From the NCBI GenBank assembly GCA_900315265.1, contig OMYN01000002.1, positions 1-64,000 of the forward strand: 64,000 bases of DNA. Reading direction: 5' to 3'. The translations under genes were made by a program, and so were the position numbers. The stretch is from an uncultured Eubacteriales bacterium. GTDB lineage: Bacteria > Bacillota > Clostridia > Lachnospirales > Bianqueaceae. Below the pieces are notes generated by a model that saw nothing but the letters and a program-made list of their open reading frames with translations, made no database searches and was not told the origin of the DNA. Numbering within the stretch: position 1 is the first letter of the stretch; every line of letters begins with the position of its first letter. Positions 16,884 to 25,060 of this stretch are shown one piece after another.

Positions 16884-19553
16884 TTACTTGGCCTGGTACC
16901 AATCCTCGCCGGTCTTTACATCGACGGTCAGCGGCACTTTCAGGCTGGCGGCTCCTTCCATTTCTTCTTTCAAAATGGCCGCTACCTGCGCTTCTTCCGG
17001 CCGGTAGACCTCCAGCAGGAGCTCATCATGGACCTGCACGATGACTTTGCTCTTGAGCCCCTCTTTTTTCAGCCGGTGGTAAACACGGATCATAGCAATT
17101 TTGATAATATCTGCGGCCGTGCCTTGAATAGGCATGTTTTTAGCTACCCGCTCTCCAAAGGACCTGAGCTGGGCCCGGCTTGCTTTGAGTTCGTCGATAC
17201 GGCGGCGCCGTCCGAACAGGGTCTCTGCGTAGCCCCTTTCTTTGGCCAGGGCGACACAGTTATCCATGAACTGTTTGACTCCGGGGAAACGCAGATAATA
17301 ATTCTCGATGTAATCGGCTGCCTCCTGCCGGCCTATGCCTATATCTTTAGCCAGGCCGAAGGCGCTGATGCCGTAAATGATGCCGAAGTTGACTGCCTTG
17401 GCGCGCGACCGCTCCAGGTCGGTAACTTCCTCGTATGGTTTGTGAAGGACCTGCGACGCCGTCAGACGGTGTATGTCCGCTCCGTGCCGGTAGGCATCGA
17501 TCATGTTTTCGTCACCGGACATGTGAGCCACCAGGCGCAGCTCGATCTGCGAATAATCGGCATCCATAAAAAGGTGGTCGCTGTCAGAGGGCACGAAAGC
17601 CTTGCGCAGGGTGCGGCCCAGTTCGTCGCGGATGGGAATATTTTGCAGATTGGGATCCGTGCAGGACAGGCGGCCGGTCGCCGTGACGGCCTGCTGGAAA
17701 CGGCAGTGGATGTTCCCGTCCGGTCCGATAAAGTTCTGCAGGCCCTCTACATAAGTGGATTCCAGCTTGGTCAGCTGCCGGTATTTAAGGACCGCCGACA
17801 CGATGGGACGGGATTCATCATAGGCCAGCAGGTTCTCCAGTTCTTCCGCCGAGGTGGAATAGCCGGACTTGGTTTTTTTACCGGCCGGAAAACCCAGCTT
17901 TTCAAAGAGGATCGTTCCCAGCTGACGGGGAGAATTGATATTAAAGGCCTCTCCAGCCAGGGTGTAGATCTCCTCCTGGGTCTTAGCGATCTCCTTTTTC
18001 AAAAACTCACCGATCTCTTTCAAAACAGAAACATCCACCCGGATGCCTTCCAGTTCCATGGAAGAAAGCACTTCGGTCAGGGGATATTCGATGTTGGAAT
18101 AAAGATCCATCATGCCTTCCTGTTTGAGCTGTCCGACCAGTACCGGCTCGGCATCCAAAAGGACCTTTGCGCACTCCAGCATGTAGGATGCCTTTTCCTG
18201 CTCTCCAACAGCCATCCAGCTGATCCGTTTGGCTCCGGTACCGCGGATCTCGTCCTGCGTTTTAACATAGCGGTGAAGAAAGGCGGATCCGATGCCTTCG
18301 ACCGAATAATTGCCCAGAGTGGCGTCCAAAAGATAATGGGCCAGCATAGCGTCCAACACAAACCCATGTAAGGGAAGATCCTTCTGCAGCAGGGCTTTTA
18401 TCAGCCCTTTACAGTCAAAAAAGATTTTATCCACCTGCTGCGAGGCAAAAGCGGAAGACAAGGTATCGATGATCTGGTCCTGACCGGCTTCGACAAACCA
18501 GGCCCCTCTTTGGCAGGCAACGGCCGCTCCTAAAACCGGAGAATCTTCCTCGTCCTGAAGAAAAACCACGGACAGTTTTTGCGGAAGCGGGTCCAGCTTT
18601 TGGGCCAGCTGACGGCAGTCTTCAAGGATGCCTTGTTCGGTATTCGGTTTATCTGACGGACCCTTAACGGCGGCTTGTGTCTGGTCTTCATCAATGATCC
18701 GTTTCAAAAGCTGGCTCAGGCCGTACTGTTTCAATGATTCTTTAAAAGCTTCCGTATGGAAGGTTTGGGGAAGGATAGGCTGAGTATCGGCAAGATCGGG
18801 GACATGCGTCTCGATCGTTGCCAGTTTCAGCGACAGGCGGCCCTGATCCGCGAATTCTTTCAGATTCCGTCCCGCCCGGGGAGGTTTGACCTGATCGGCG
18901 TTGGCGATAGCCTCCTCCAAAGTGCCGTAGGTCTGCACGATCTTAGCCGCTGTTTTTTCGCCTATGGAAGGAATGCCGGGAATATTATCGGACGCGTCTC
19001 CCATCAGGGCCTTCATCTGCAGAAAGCCGTCGGGAGTAACGCCATAGGCCTCCTGGACATCCTCAGGGCGGTAGATCTCGACTTCACTGCCGTTTTTCTT
19101 GGTTTTAGGCAGGCGAACGGTGACCTGATCATCCACCAGCTGGAGCAGGTCCCTGTCGCCGCTTAAAATGACGACACTGTCTCCGTCCGCACCGTGTTTT
19201 TTAGCCAGAGTCCCCAGCACATCATCCGCTTCGTATCCTTCCTTGGTCACGATCGCACAGCCGGCTTCCTCCAGCATCTTACGGATGCGGGGGATCTGCT
19301 CTCTAAGTTCGGGAAGCATGGGACTGCGGGTGCCTTTGTAATCTTCAAACATCTTGTGACGGAAGGTAGGCTTGTTAAGGTCGAAGGCAATAGCCAGCTG
19401 ATCCGGCTTTTCATCATCGATCGTTCGGAAAAGTATGTTGAAAAAGCCCAGGATGGCACCGGTGGGGATCCCGTTGTAGGACATGGGCGGCAGGCCGAAA
19501 AAGGCCCGGTTGGCAATGGAATGACCGTCTACCAGGAGGATTTTCTGACTCAT
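16884..19553 (-). CDS. polA: DNA polymerase I
   Basis: Repair and Okazaki-fragment polymerase of 889 residues. Residues ~1-290 are the 5' nuclease (LLVDGHSIANRAFF, DRDLLQL, MKALMGDASDNIPG). Residues ~310-490 correspond to the proofreading domain but its catalytic motifs are lost: Exo I reads LQDEED rather than DTET, Exo II lacks the usual Asn/Asp, and the Exo III Asp is Cys. The polymerase domain (~500-889) is intact: FMDADYSQIELR (motif A), RSRAKAVNFGIIYG (motif B) and QVHDELLLE (motif C). Proofreading is therefore predicted absent, as known for Bacillus Pol I. The ATG lies next to GGAAG. It heads the run polA-coaE-lipoprotein-recU. Confidence 0.97.
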   Translation of the reverse strand: MSQKILLVDGHSIANRAFFGLPPMSYNGIPTGAILGFFNILFRTIDDEKPDQLAIAFDLNKPTFRHKMFEDYKGTRSPMLPELREQIPRIRKMLEEAGCAIVTKEGYEADDVLGTLAKKHGADGDSVVILSGDRDLLQLVDDQVTVRLPKTKKNGSEVEIYRPEDVQEAYGVTPDGFLQMKALMGDASDNIPGIPSIGEKTAAKIVQTYGTLEEAIANADQVKPPRAGRNLKEFADQGRLSLKLATIETHVPDLADTQPILPQTFHTEAFKESLKQYGLSQLLKRIIDEDQTQAAVKGPSDKPNTEQGILEDCRQLAQKLDPLPQKLSVVFLQDEEDSPVLGAAVACQRGAWFVEAGQDQIIDTLSSAFASQQVDKIFFDCKGLIKALLQKDLPLHGFVLDAMLAHYLLDATLGNYSVEGIGSAFLHRYVKTQDEIRGTGAKRISWMAVGEQEKASYMLECAKVLLDAEPVLVGQLKQEGMMDLYSNIEYPLTEVLSSMELEGIRVDVSVLKEIGEFLKKEIAKTQEEIYTLAGEAFNINSPRQLGTILFEKLGFPAGKKTKSGYSTSAEELENLLAYDESRPIVSAVLKYRQLTKLESTYVEGLQNFIGPDGNIHCRFQQAVTATGRLSCTDPNLQNIPIRDELGRTLRKAFVPSDSDHLFMDADYSQIELRLVAHMSGDENMIDAYRHGADIHRLTASQVLHKPYEEVTDLERSRAKAVNFGIIYGISAFGLAKDIGIGRQEAADYIENYYLRFPGVKQFMDNCVALAKERGYAETLFGRRRRIDELKASRAQLRSFGERVAKNMPIQGTAADIIKIAMIRVYHRLKKEGLKSKVIVQVHDELLLEVYRPEEAQVAAILKEEMEGAASLKVPLTVDVKTGEDWYQAK

Positions 19554-19573
19554 GTTCGTTTGCTTCCTTTATC

Positions 19574-19603
19574 TTGACATCAATTCATACGGTATGGTAA
19601 AAT
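19574..19603 (+). promoter_or_regulatory. Promoter of tRNA-Leu(CAA)
   Basis: Consensus TTGACA (19574-19579), 18 bases, TAAAAT (19598-19603); the tRNA begins 18 bases after the -10 box. Confidence 0.8.
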
Positions 19604-19620
19604 AACTTTCGCTATATGAA

Positions 19621-19704
19621 GCCGGTGTGTCGGAATGGCAGACGAGACAGACTCAAAATCTGTTGTCCTTTTTGGGCGTGTGGGTTCGACCCCCACCACC
19701 GGCA
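19621..19704 (+). tRNA. tRNA-Leu(CAA)
   Basis: Acceptor GCCGGTG pairs with CACCGGC, discriminator A. The anticodon stem ACAGA/TCTGT encloses CTCAAAA, anticodon CAA. The class II long variable arm (TGTCCTTTTTGGGCG) and the T-arm GGGTTCGACCC are intact. No encoded CCA. It is divergent from polA, with its own promoter upstream. Confidence 0.96.
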
Positions 19705-19762
19705 TTTACGTTGTTTTATTATACACCACTTGCCCTTTCATAGAAACGGTTTCTTGCAAAGC

Positions 19763-19804
19763 AGATCCCCCGTACCAGTTGATATGGTCCGGGGGATCTT
19801 TTAT
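19763..19804 (+). terminator. Terminator downstream of tRNA-Leu(CAA)
   Basis: AGATCCCCCG (19763-19772) pairs with CGGGGGATCT (19790-19799), followed on the plus strand by TTTATT. It may also end the minus-strand gene that stops at 19805, although the minus side lacks a clean T run. Confidence 0.75.
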
Positions 19805-20725
19805 TCAATGGTTATGCGATGACGTTTTTGCGTTCCGGATCAGCTGCAGCAGCCCGTGTCCGGGGTTCTTCCATTTGGGAGCTTCCATAACGACGCCCGT
19901 CAGGCTCTTGATGATCCAGATCAGGAAAACCAGCACCAGGACAGGGATCACGCACGACGTAATGATCATGACCCCAATTGCGTCAATAAAGTTACTGAGG
20001 ATGTTTTCAAACTTGTGGACGACCTTGGTCAGGTCGCCGCTGATGGTCGAAAAGGCTTGCTCCAGGGCTCCGGACTCTCCGTCGGAAGCTTTGGAAACGG
20101 CATCCGTGATTTCTTTACTGCTCTCCTGAGCGGTTTCGACCACTTTATCCGAATCCTTCATGACAGAGCTGTCTACCAGACTGCTCAGACCAACGCTGAC
20201 CGGAACGGCAAAGTAAAAGGCCAGACTAATGATCAGCAGCTTAACGGCTGCTTTTTTCAAGGCTGTCCTGCCAATCAACAGATAAACGATACCCATCAGG
20301 CAGGCCAGCGGGATCAAAATCTTGAAGGCCACCGTTCCCATGATCAGGAATAAATATTTTTCCAGATACAAGGCCCCAAGGATAAGGATAAAATAACCGG
20401 ACAGATCAGCCAGTTTATCCGCAATAGGTGTTCCTACATCTGACGGCAGCAGGGTAATTGCCGTAGAAACTCCGGCTGATGCAGAAGACAGGCCAAAAAC
20501 TTTGTTGCGGCTGTCTTCCAGCTGCGACACGATCGTATTTTGAAAACGCGGGGCACTTGCCAATTTTGCACCAAGCGTAAAGGAAATGATACCTGCCAGC
20601 AGCAGGATGATCATCTTGCAGACGGTGCTCATTGCAAGGCTTTTTGCGGCTGGTTCGGGCGCCTTAAACGTCCCTGGCTGCTCATTCATTTCATTTGGAT
20701 CGGGCTCATTCTTTTCCGGTACCAT
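19805..20725 (-). CDS. Multi-spanning membrane protein of unknown function
   Basis: A 306-residue protein I do not recognise. After a hydrophilic N-terminal ~35 residues it has a helix (MIILLLAGIISFTLGA), a luminal stretch, three or four more helices around 105-185, a Ser/Glu/Asp-rich soluble segment ~190-250 and two further helices near the C-terminus, ending in a basic tail. The open frame extends 47 codons upstream but that part covers the preceding gene; the ATG at 20725 sits one base after the upstream stop with AAAGGAGA at the right distance. Cotranscribed with the DUF4230 gene, so the two probably act together. Confidence 0.7.
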   Translation of the reverse strand: MVPEKNEPDPNEMNEQPGTFKAPEPAAKSLAMSTVCKMIILLLAGIISFTLGAKLASAPRFQNTIVSQLEDSRNKVFGLSSASAGVSTAITLLPSDVGTPIADKLADLSGYFILILGALYLEKYLFLIMGTVAFKILIPLACLMGIVYLLIGRTALKKAAVKLLIISLAFYFAVPVSVGLSSLVDSSVMKDSDKVVETAQESSKEITDAVSKASDGESGALEQAFSTISGDLTKVVHKFENILSNFIDAIGVMIITSCVIPVLVLVFLIWIIKSLTGVVMEAPKWKNPGHGLLQLIRNAKTSSHNH

Positions 20726-20726
20726 C

Positions 20727-21467
20727 TTAGTTCTCCTTTGAAAGTTGGATCTCAACCGTATAATCAGATGCGACACTGCGGATGACAGGTTCAAAAATAT
20801 TCTGGGCTGACATTTTAGCGACGCTTTCGGCCTGATCCAGCACACCGGTCTTTTCCAGCTGCTCAATCATTTCCTGCTTGGCCTGGGATTCCAGCCGGCT
20901 GCTCTCTTCAACGGTCAGTTTGATACTGCCAAAAGCCAGGGCCCCGTTCTGTTCTGTGAGTTTTTCGGTCTGATCACTGTCAACGTCTACATGATCAAGG
21001 GCCGGTTGCGGAATGGTGATGGTGACTTTTTTCCCATCCATATCGACCTCAATGTCCGAGTCGTTCATCCCGGACAGGTCACACATATAATAAGCAATGC
21101 CCCTGTATTGGATGATCTGGTTTTTCTCAAGAAAAGACAGGTTGAATGCCCCTTTCTGGGTGTTGGTTACAATGACCGACACCGGCACTTCCAGGACATC
21201 CAGTTTCTGTTCTTGTAAAGCTTCTCCGATGACCGGCTTTTGAAAGTCAGCCTTGGTATAACTATTTAAATAAAAACCGGGATCGTCCGGACCGGATATG
21301 CTGTCGTCCCCTATTTCTGCCTGGACTTGCCGGCCGTCCAGAAAACTTGTCAGCCGGTCAGAGCCTGCCAGTATCACACTAAAAAGACAGACGACGGCGA
21401 TCACAATGGTAAGGATGACGATCGGGCTTACCTTCTTACGGGGTTTTTCGGGCATGCCTTCTTTCAT
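20727..21467 (-). CDS. DUF4230 membrane-anchored protein
   Basis: A 246-residue protein with one N-terminal transmembrane helix (PIVILTIVIAVVCLFSVILAG) and an extracellular domain matching DUF4230 by pattern: a short YRGIAYYMCDLS stretch followed by DIEVDMDGKKVTITIPQP and a C-terminal helix rich in Gln/Glu/Ala. The function of this family is not known. The ATG has AAGGAG seven bases upstream. It forms an operon with the membrane protein that starts one base after its stop. Confidence 0.72.
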   Translation of the reverse strand: MKEGMPEKPRKKVSPIVILTIVIAVVCLFSVILAGSDRLTSFLDGRQVQAEIGDDSISGPDDPGFYLNSYTKADFQKPVIGEALQEQKLDVLEVPVSVIVTNTQKGAFNLSFLEKNQIIQYRGIAYYMCDLSGMNDSDIEVDMDGKKVTITIPQPALDHVDVDSDQTEKLTEQNGALAFGSIKLTVEESSRLESQAKQEMIEQLEKTGVLDQAESVAKMSAQNIFEPVIRSVASDYTVEIQLSKEN

Positions 21468-21512
21468 AGGGTCTCCTTCATGTTTTCATTTGCTGATTGT
21501 TTCTTACAAAAC

Positions 21513-21545
21513 TACCGGAATTCCATTATCAGCGGGATCCCGGTA
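21513..21545 (-). terminator. Terminator after the 212-residue membrane protein gene
   Basis: TACCGG-a-AT-t-CC (21513-21524) pairs with GGGATcCCGGTA (21533-21544). T runs flank it on the plus side and a short GTTTTG on the minus side. It separates the minus-strand genes ending at 21572 and starting at 21467. Confidence 0.6.
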
Positions 21546-21571
21546 TTTTTTTATGTAAAATGAAATTGTAA

Positions 21572-22210
21572 TCAGCGTACTTCCTTTTTATCCGATTTTA
21601 AAGTCGTCTTGTTCTTGATCTTTTTCTGCTCGATCACTTTGCCGATAACAAAGCAGATGACACCGGGCACCAGAAACTCTGCGCCCCGGATCAATACCAG
21701 ACTATACAAGGGAGCCGAATAAGCCTGCTCATAACTTACCATCTCTTTAACGCCGAAGAATAAAAACAGAATAAGCAATATAAAAGAGATCACATACAGG
21801 ATCATGACCGCCTTTTCTGCCTTGCTTGCTTTTTCTTTTGTCTGTCCGGAGCCAAGCTGGCACAGAGCATATTCTTTAATATAACTGGTGGCTGAAGTGT
21901 CGGATAGTTTGGGCTGCACGACCCGCATACGATCTTCGACGCTTGCATACTCTTTCAGAACAACGTTATCGGAATCGGGCAGCAGTACCCCGATGGGGAT
22001 ATCCTGTACATGAAGGATCACTTTGTTCGGATATGCAAAATAGGAGAACAGTTCTTTTCCGTGTTCGTCTTCTACGACCCAGATCTTATTTTCGCCGCGG
22101 TTTACACCGGCTGTCTGTACTAATTTTTCTGTGATGAAGTGAATCCGGTCGCTGCTGGCGACTTTAAGGCTGGCTCCCTGGACCGGAGCGTTTAAAATCT
22201 GAATATCCAT
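21572..22210 (-). CDS. Membrane-anchored protein of unknown function
   Basis: A 212-residue protein, family not recognised. The N-terminal ~125 residues are soluble and beta-rich, with patterns such as NKIWVVEDEHGKELFSY that loosely recall scramblase/LURP-like beta barrels; this is a guess. Two hydrophobic helices follow (~135-155 and ~170-190), then a lysine-rich tail. The N-terminus has no signal peptide, so the soluble part is probably cytosolic. AGGAAGCAGC precedes the ATG. A weak promoter is suggested at 22237-22265 (TTGACT, 17 bases, TACCAT on the minus strand). Confidence 0.6.
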   Translation of the reverse strand: MDIQILNAPVQGASLKVASSDRIHFITEKLVQTAGVNRGENKIWVVEDEHGKELFSYFAYPNKVILHVQDIPIGVLLPDSDNVVLKEYASVEDRMRVVQPKLSDTSATSYIKEYALCQLGSGQTKEKASKAEKAVMILYVISFILLILFLFFGVKEMVSYEQAYSAPLYSLVLIRGAEFLVPGVICFVIGKVIEQKKIKNKTTLKSDKKEVR

Positions 22211-22335
22211 GCTGCTTCCTCCCCGTATGATTCTTTATGGTAGAACGATGAAGAAGGTAAGTCAATGAACAAGCTGTGAAGTTTTTAAAAATATTGTGCA
22301 TCAAACCTTTTAATATCTAAGTAAAAAAAAGAGGA

Positions 22336-22364
22336 TTGCAAGGGCTCCTTCAAGGTGCTATAAT
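22336..22364 (+). promoter_or_regulatory. Promoter of the S1-domain gene
   Basis: TTGCAA (22336-22341), 17 bases, then a perfect TATAAT (22359-22364). It yields a leader of about 127 bases that holds a hairpin: GACCG (22419-22423) pairing with CGGTC before TTTT at about 22454-22462. Confidence 0.75.
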
Positions 22365-22497
22365 ACCAAAGCTATCAAATTGAAGCAATAACCGTCAGCT
22401 GCCGCCAAAGGCTAATAGACCGATATGTCTGATAAAGAGAGATATCCGTCCGGTCTTTTGCGCTGCCGATCGTTTTTGTTTCGGATGGAGGTACGCT

Positions 22498-22908
22498 ATG
22501 GCATTAGAAGTAGGACAGGTCGTAAAAGGTAAGGTTACCGGTATTCAGTCTTTCGGTGCTTTCGTTCAGATCGACGGCGAGAACACTCAGGGTCTCGTTC
22601 ATATTTCCGAAGTTTCCAATACCTTTGTTAAAGACATCAACGATTATCTGAAGGTTGGTCAGGAAGTAGAAGTTAAAGTTATCAAAATCGACGAAGCAAA
22701 TAAAAAGATCTCTCTTTCCATCCGTGCATTGATGCCCAATCCCGAAGGCAGCCGCGGCAAGAAAGACGGAGACAAAAAGGACACTCAGCGTCGTCCCAGA
22801 AGAAACAGCGGACGCCGTCCTTCCGCTCCCATGTCTTATAAGAGCGATCCTGACGAAGACGGCGGCTATACTCTGCTGGCCGATAAATTCAAGGACATCC
22901 AGCTTTGA
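22498..22908 (+). CDS. S1 domain RNA-binding protein (YugI/CvfD-like)
   Basis: General-stress type S1 protein of 136 residues. Residues 1-72 are one S1 domain (GQVVKGKVTGIQSFGAFVQI, GLVHISEVS, VKVIKIDEANKKISLSI). The remaining tail is highly basic and ends in an acidic DPDEDGGY patch. Relatives in Bacillus and Streptococcus associate with ribosomes and act as post-transcriptional regulators. A single gene with strong promoter, GGATGGAGG ribosome site, long leader and its own terminator at 22938-22969. The leader suggests post-transcriptional control, perhaps by its own product. Confidence 0.88.
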   Translation: MALEVGQVVKGKVTGIQSFGAFVQIDGENTQGLVHISEVSNTFVKDINDYLKVGQEVEVKVIKIDEANKKISLSIRALMPNPEGSRGKKDGDKKDTQRRPRRNSGRRPSAPMSYKSDPDEDGGYTLLADKFKDIQL

Positions 22909-22937
22909 TATTAGTTTTAGCCATTAACTGAAAAAGA

Positions 22938-22969
22938 ACTCCGGCATTTCATTGACCGGAGTCCTTTTT
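22938..22969 (+). terminator. Terminator of the S1-domain gene
   Basis: ACTCCGG (22938-22944) pairs with CCGGAGT (22956-22962), followed by CCTTTTTA on the plus strand. Confidence 0.9.
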
Positions 22970-22984
22970 ATATTCAAAACCTAT

Positions 22985-23024
22985 AAAAAAGCACTGCTTG
23001 CCATAAAACAAGCAGTGCTTTTAT
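22985..23024 (-). terminator. Terminator of the solute-binding lipoprotein gene
   Basis: AAGCACTGCTTG (22989-23000) pairs perfectly with CAAGCAGTGCTT (23009-23020). On the minus strand it continues into TTTTTT. Confidence 0.92.
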
Positions 23025-23059
23025 CGTTATTCAGCAGATCGATTCAAATCTTATTCAGA

Positions 23060-24886
23060 TTAGTCGATACCTTTGAAACGATTGTAACGAGCCTGATAGA
23101 TATCGATCATATCCTGCAGGCCAAGATCATCCAGCTGAGATACCAGAGTATCCAGATCATCTACAGAAGACTGTCCCAGAACCAGAGCAGATACATCCTG
23201 CTGAGAAGCGCTGTGCAGATCATTGTAGATTGCGTTAACCTTATCGGTTTCTTCGGTGGATGCGGTTGCAAGAGTACCGCCGACATCAATAGAAGTCCAA
23301 TGACCATAGTCAATGGTCTTCTCCTGATATTCGGTCTTCTGAGCTGCCCAAACCTGCTCTTTAGGAGCACGGGTAGCATCGCCCAGCTGATAGTAAGTCA
23401 TATCGGGAGTTACGTAACGGCTGTACAGGATCTTACCATAGGAGATACGTGCATCTGCTTTCTCCTGCAGGTACTTGTTAAGGGCATCAGCGTTGTACTT
23501 AACGCCGGCGCCTTCCTGTTTAGCGTCGTACTGGATCCACTGTTTCTCACCATCTTTGACTTCGTAGTTCTTGCCTTCAACACCATAGTTGATCAGGTCG
23601 ATGTTCTCATCGCTGTAATATGCATCCATAAATGCAGCGCCAAGAGTAGGATCGGTCAGCTGATTGGTGAATACGAAGTGATCCCAAACATATACAGGAT
23701 CCTCGAGCTGCAGCAGAGGAGTAACGCCTTCAACTGCGGTGATAGGATAAATATCATCGTAGCAGGCACCGCCGCCGTCTGCTTTGAAAGCAGACTCGAT
23801 CAGAGGCTCATAGGTGGTAGCCAGCGCATAGGCAGAGTAAGAACCAACCTGGTTGTTGGCAACCTTGGTTCTCAGAGTATCATTGGAACCTACCATCTCA
23901 GAGTCATACAGGCCCTGATTGTACAGGTCGTTGACATAAGAGAAGTAATCTTTAGCAGTATCCTGTTTCCAAGGAGAAGTAGCTTTCTCTTCATCCCAGT
24001 TAACGTTTACAACAGGACCGCCGACCAGACCGAACCACTGAGCGATCGCATCAGCGAAGTCGCAGGGGTTGTAAGAATATACGTTCATTCCAGGAGTATT
24101 CGCACCGGAACCGGACGGATCGTTCTCATTGAAGGTCTTCAGAGCGGTGGTGTACTCATCAAGGGTGGTCGGAAGGCTCAGGCCATACTGATTCAGCCAG
24201 TCCTCACGGATGGTAACCGTGAAGTTGGTACCAACACCGTAGGTTCCGTCATAATCGGAAATGTAGATGTTGGGCAGCCAGTACATCTGGCCCTCAGGAG
24301 TCTTAACCTTGTTGGCAGCGGTTACACCAAAGTCATTCTCGGTAAAGAATTTCTTTGCGGTGCCGTCGCCCTTGTCAAGCATAGGCAGGATATCAAGAAC
24401 GATACCATTCTGTGCAAGGGCAAGAACTTCTGCATCGGTCTCGTTATTGTAAGCGAACATGGGGATATCTTTCATAGCCGCGAAACGGGTCTGAACGGTA
24501 GTCAGATACTGGTCGTTTACAACGTACTCGACTTGCATGTCTACACCTTTGGCTTCCTCAAGTTTGCGGAATGCCTGCCAAGCGTAGAACTCTTCCATGC
24601 TATCAGTTGCGGAATAATAAGAGGTGAATGCATCATCTCCGAGCATCGTGAATTTACGAAGCTCTACGTTTCCTTCCGGCTGAGAAGATTCTTCGGCAGC
24701 GCTGGATTCAACAGCGGCGGAAGACTCCTCGGCGGCGCTGGACTCCGTCGCTGCAGAAGACTCAACAGCGGTGGAAGACTCTGTCGAAGCTTCAGAGGAC
24801 GAATTGTCGCTCTTGGAGCTGGAGCAGCCAGCCAGCATGGAAACGCACATAGCAGCAGCTAAAAGCACTACTAACAGCTTTTTCAT
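23060..24886 (-). CDS. Sugar-type ABC extracellular solute-binding lipoprotein
   Basis: A 608-residue family-1-like binding lipoprotein. Signal peptide with lipobox LAGC, then a Ser/Glu/Ala repeat linker (ESSAAEESSAAVESS type, ~20-70). The mature domain resembles large Firmicutes oligosaccharide-binding proteins of the LplA group: FTVTIREDWLNQYGLSLPTT, a C-terminal NPTLGAAF-like stretch and QARYNRFKGID at the end. No permease or ATPase genes adjoin, so it probably serves a transporter elsewhere. The ATG at 24886 has AAGGAGG; an upstream in-frame extension lies over the promoter. Consensus promoter at 24940-24968, palindrome at 24909-24928, terminator at 22985-23024. The strong signals suggest a highly expressed, regulated gene. 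Confidence 0.85.
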   Translation of the reverse strand: MKKLLVVLLAAAMCVSMLAGCSSSKSDNSSSEASTESSTAVESSAATESSAAEESSAAVESSAAEESSQPEGNVELRKFTMLGDDAFTSYYSATDSMEEFYAWQAFRKLEEAKGVDMQVEYVVNDQYLTTVQTRFAAMKDIPMFAYNNETDAEVLALAQNGIVLDILPMLDKGDGTAKKFFTENDFGVTAANKVKTPEGQMYWLPNIYISDYDGTYGVGTNFTVTIREDWLNQYGLSLPTTLDEYTTALKTFNENDPSGSGANTPGMNVYSYNPCDFADAIAQWFGLVGGPVVNVNWDEEKATSPWKQDTAKDYFSYVNDLYNQGLYDSEMVGSNDTLRTKVANNQVGSYSAYALATTYEPLIESAFKADGGGACYDDIYPITAVEGVTPLLQLEDPVYVWDHFVFTNQLTDPTLGAAFMDAYYSDENIDLINYGVEGKNYEVKDGEKQWIQYDAKQEGAGVKYNADALNKYLQEKADARISYGKILYSRYVTPDMTYYQLGDATRAPKEQVWAAQKTEYQEKTIDYGHWTSIDVGGTLATASTEETDKVNAIYNDLHSASQQDVSALVLGQSSVDDLDTLVSQLDDLGLQDMIDIYQARYNRFKGID

Positions 24887-24908
24887 GTTTTTTCCTCCTT
24901 GGGATTTT

Positions 24909-24928
24909 TTGGTACTTCTTAGTACCAA
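24909..24928. promoter_or_regulatory. Palindromic operator candidate upstream of the binding protein
   Basis: TTGGTACT and AGTACCAA form a perfect 8-bp inverted repeat around 4 bases, positioned around +6 to +25 relative to the predicted transcript start. It may bind a repressor or fold in the mRNA leader. The regulator is unknown. Confidence 0.55.
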
Positions 24929-24939
24929 TGTACACGGTC

Positions 24940-24968
24940 ATTTTATATTTCCAATTGTGCCTTGTCAA
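24940..24968 (-). promoter_or_regulatory. Strong promoter of the solute-binding lipoprotein
   Basis: On the minus strand TTGACA (24963-24968), 17 bases, TAAAAT (24940-24945). A 19-base exact tandem duplication at 24972-25009 lies directly upstream of the -35 box. Confidence 0.85.
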
Positions 24969-24971
24969 CAA

Positions 24972-25009
24972 AATTCTAAGGAAACGTAAAAATTCTAAGG
25001 AAACGTAAA
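24972..25009. repeat. 19-bp exact tandem duplication
   Basis: The unit AATTCTAAGGAAACGTAAA occurs twice head to tail (24972-24990, 24991-25009), immediately upstream of the -35 box of the binding-protein promoter. It could be a duplicated activator site or a recent slippage event. Confidence 0.8.
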
Positions 25010-25060
25010 AATTAATGAAACCCATGCAGCTAGAAATCATGCATAGATATACACGACCTG

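Noticed and set aside
22952..24862. Plus-strand open frame of 636 codons
   Set aside because: It is the antisense shadow of the solute-binding lipoprotein gene, which has signal peptide, lipobox, promoter and terminator.
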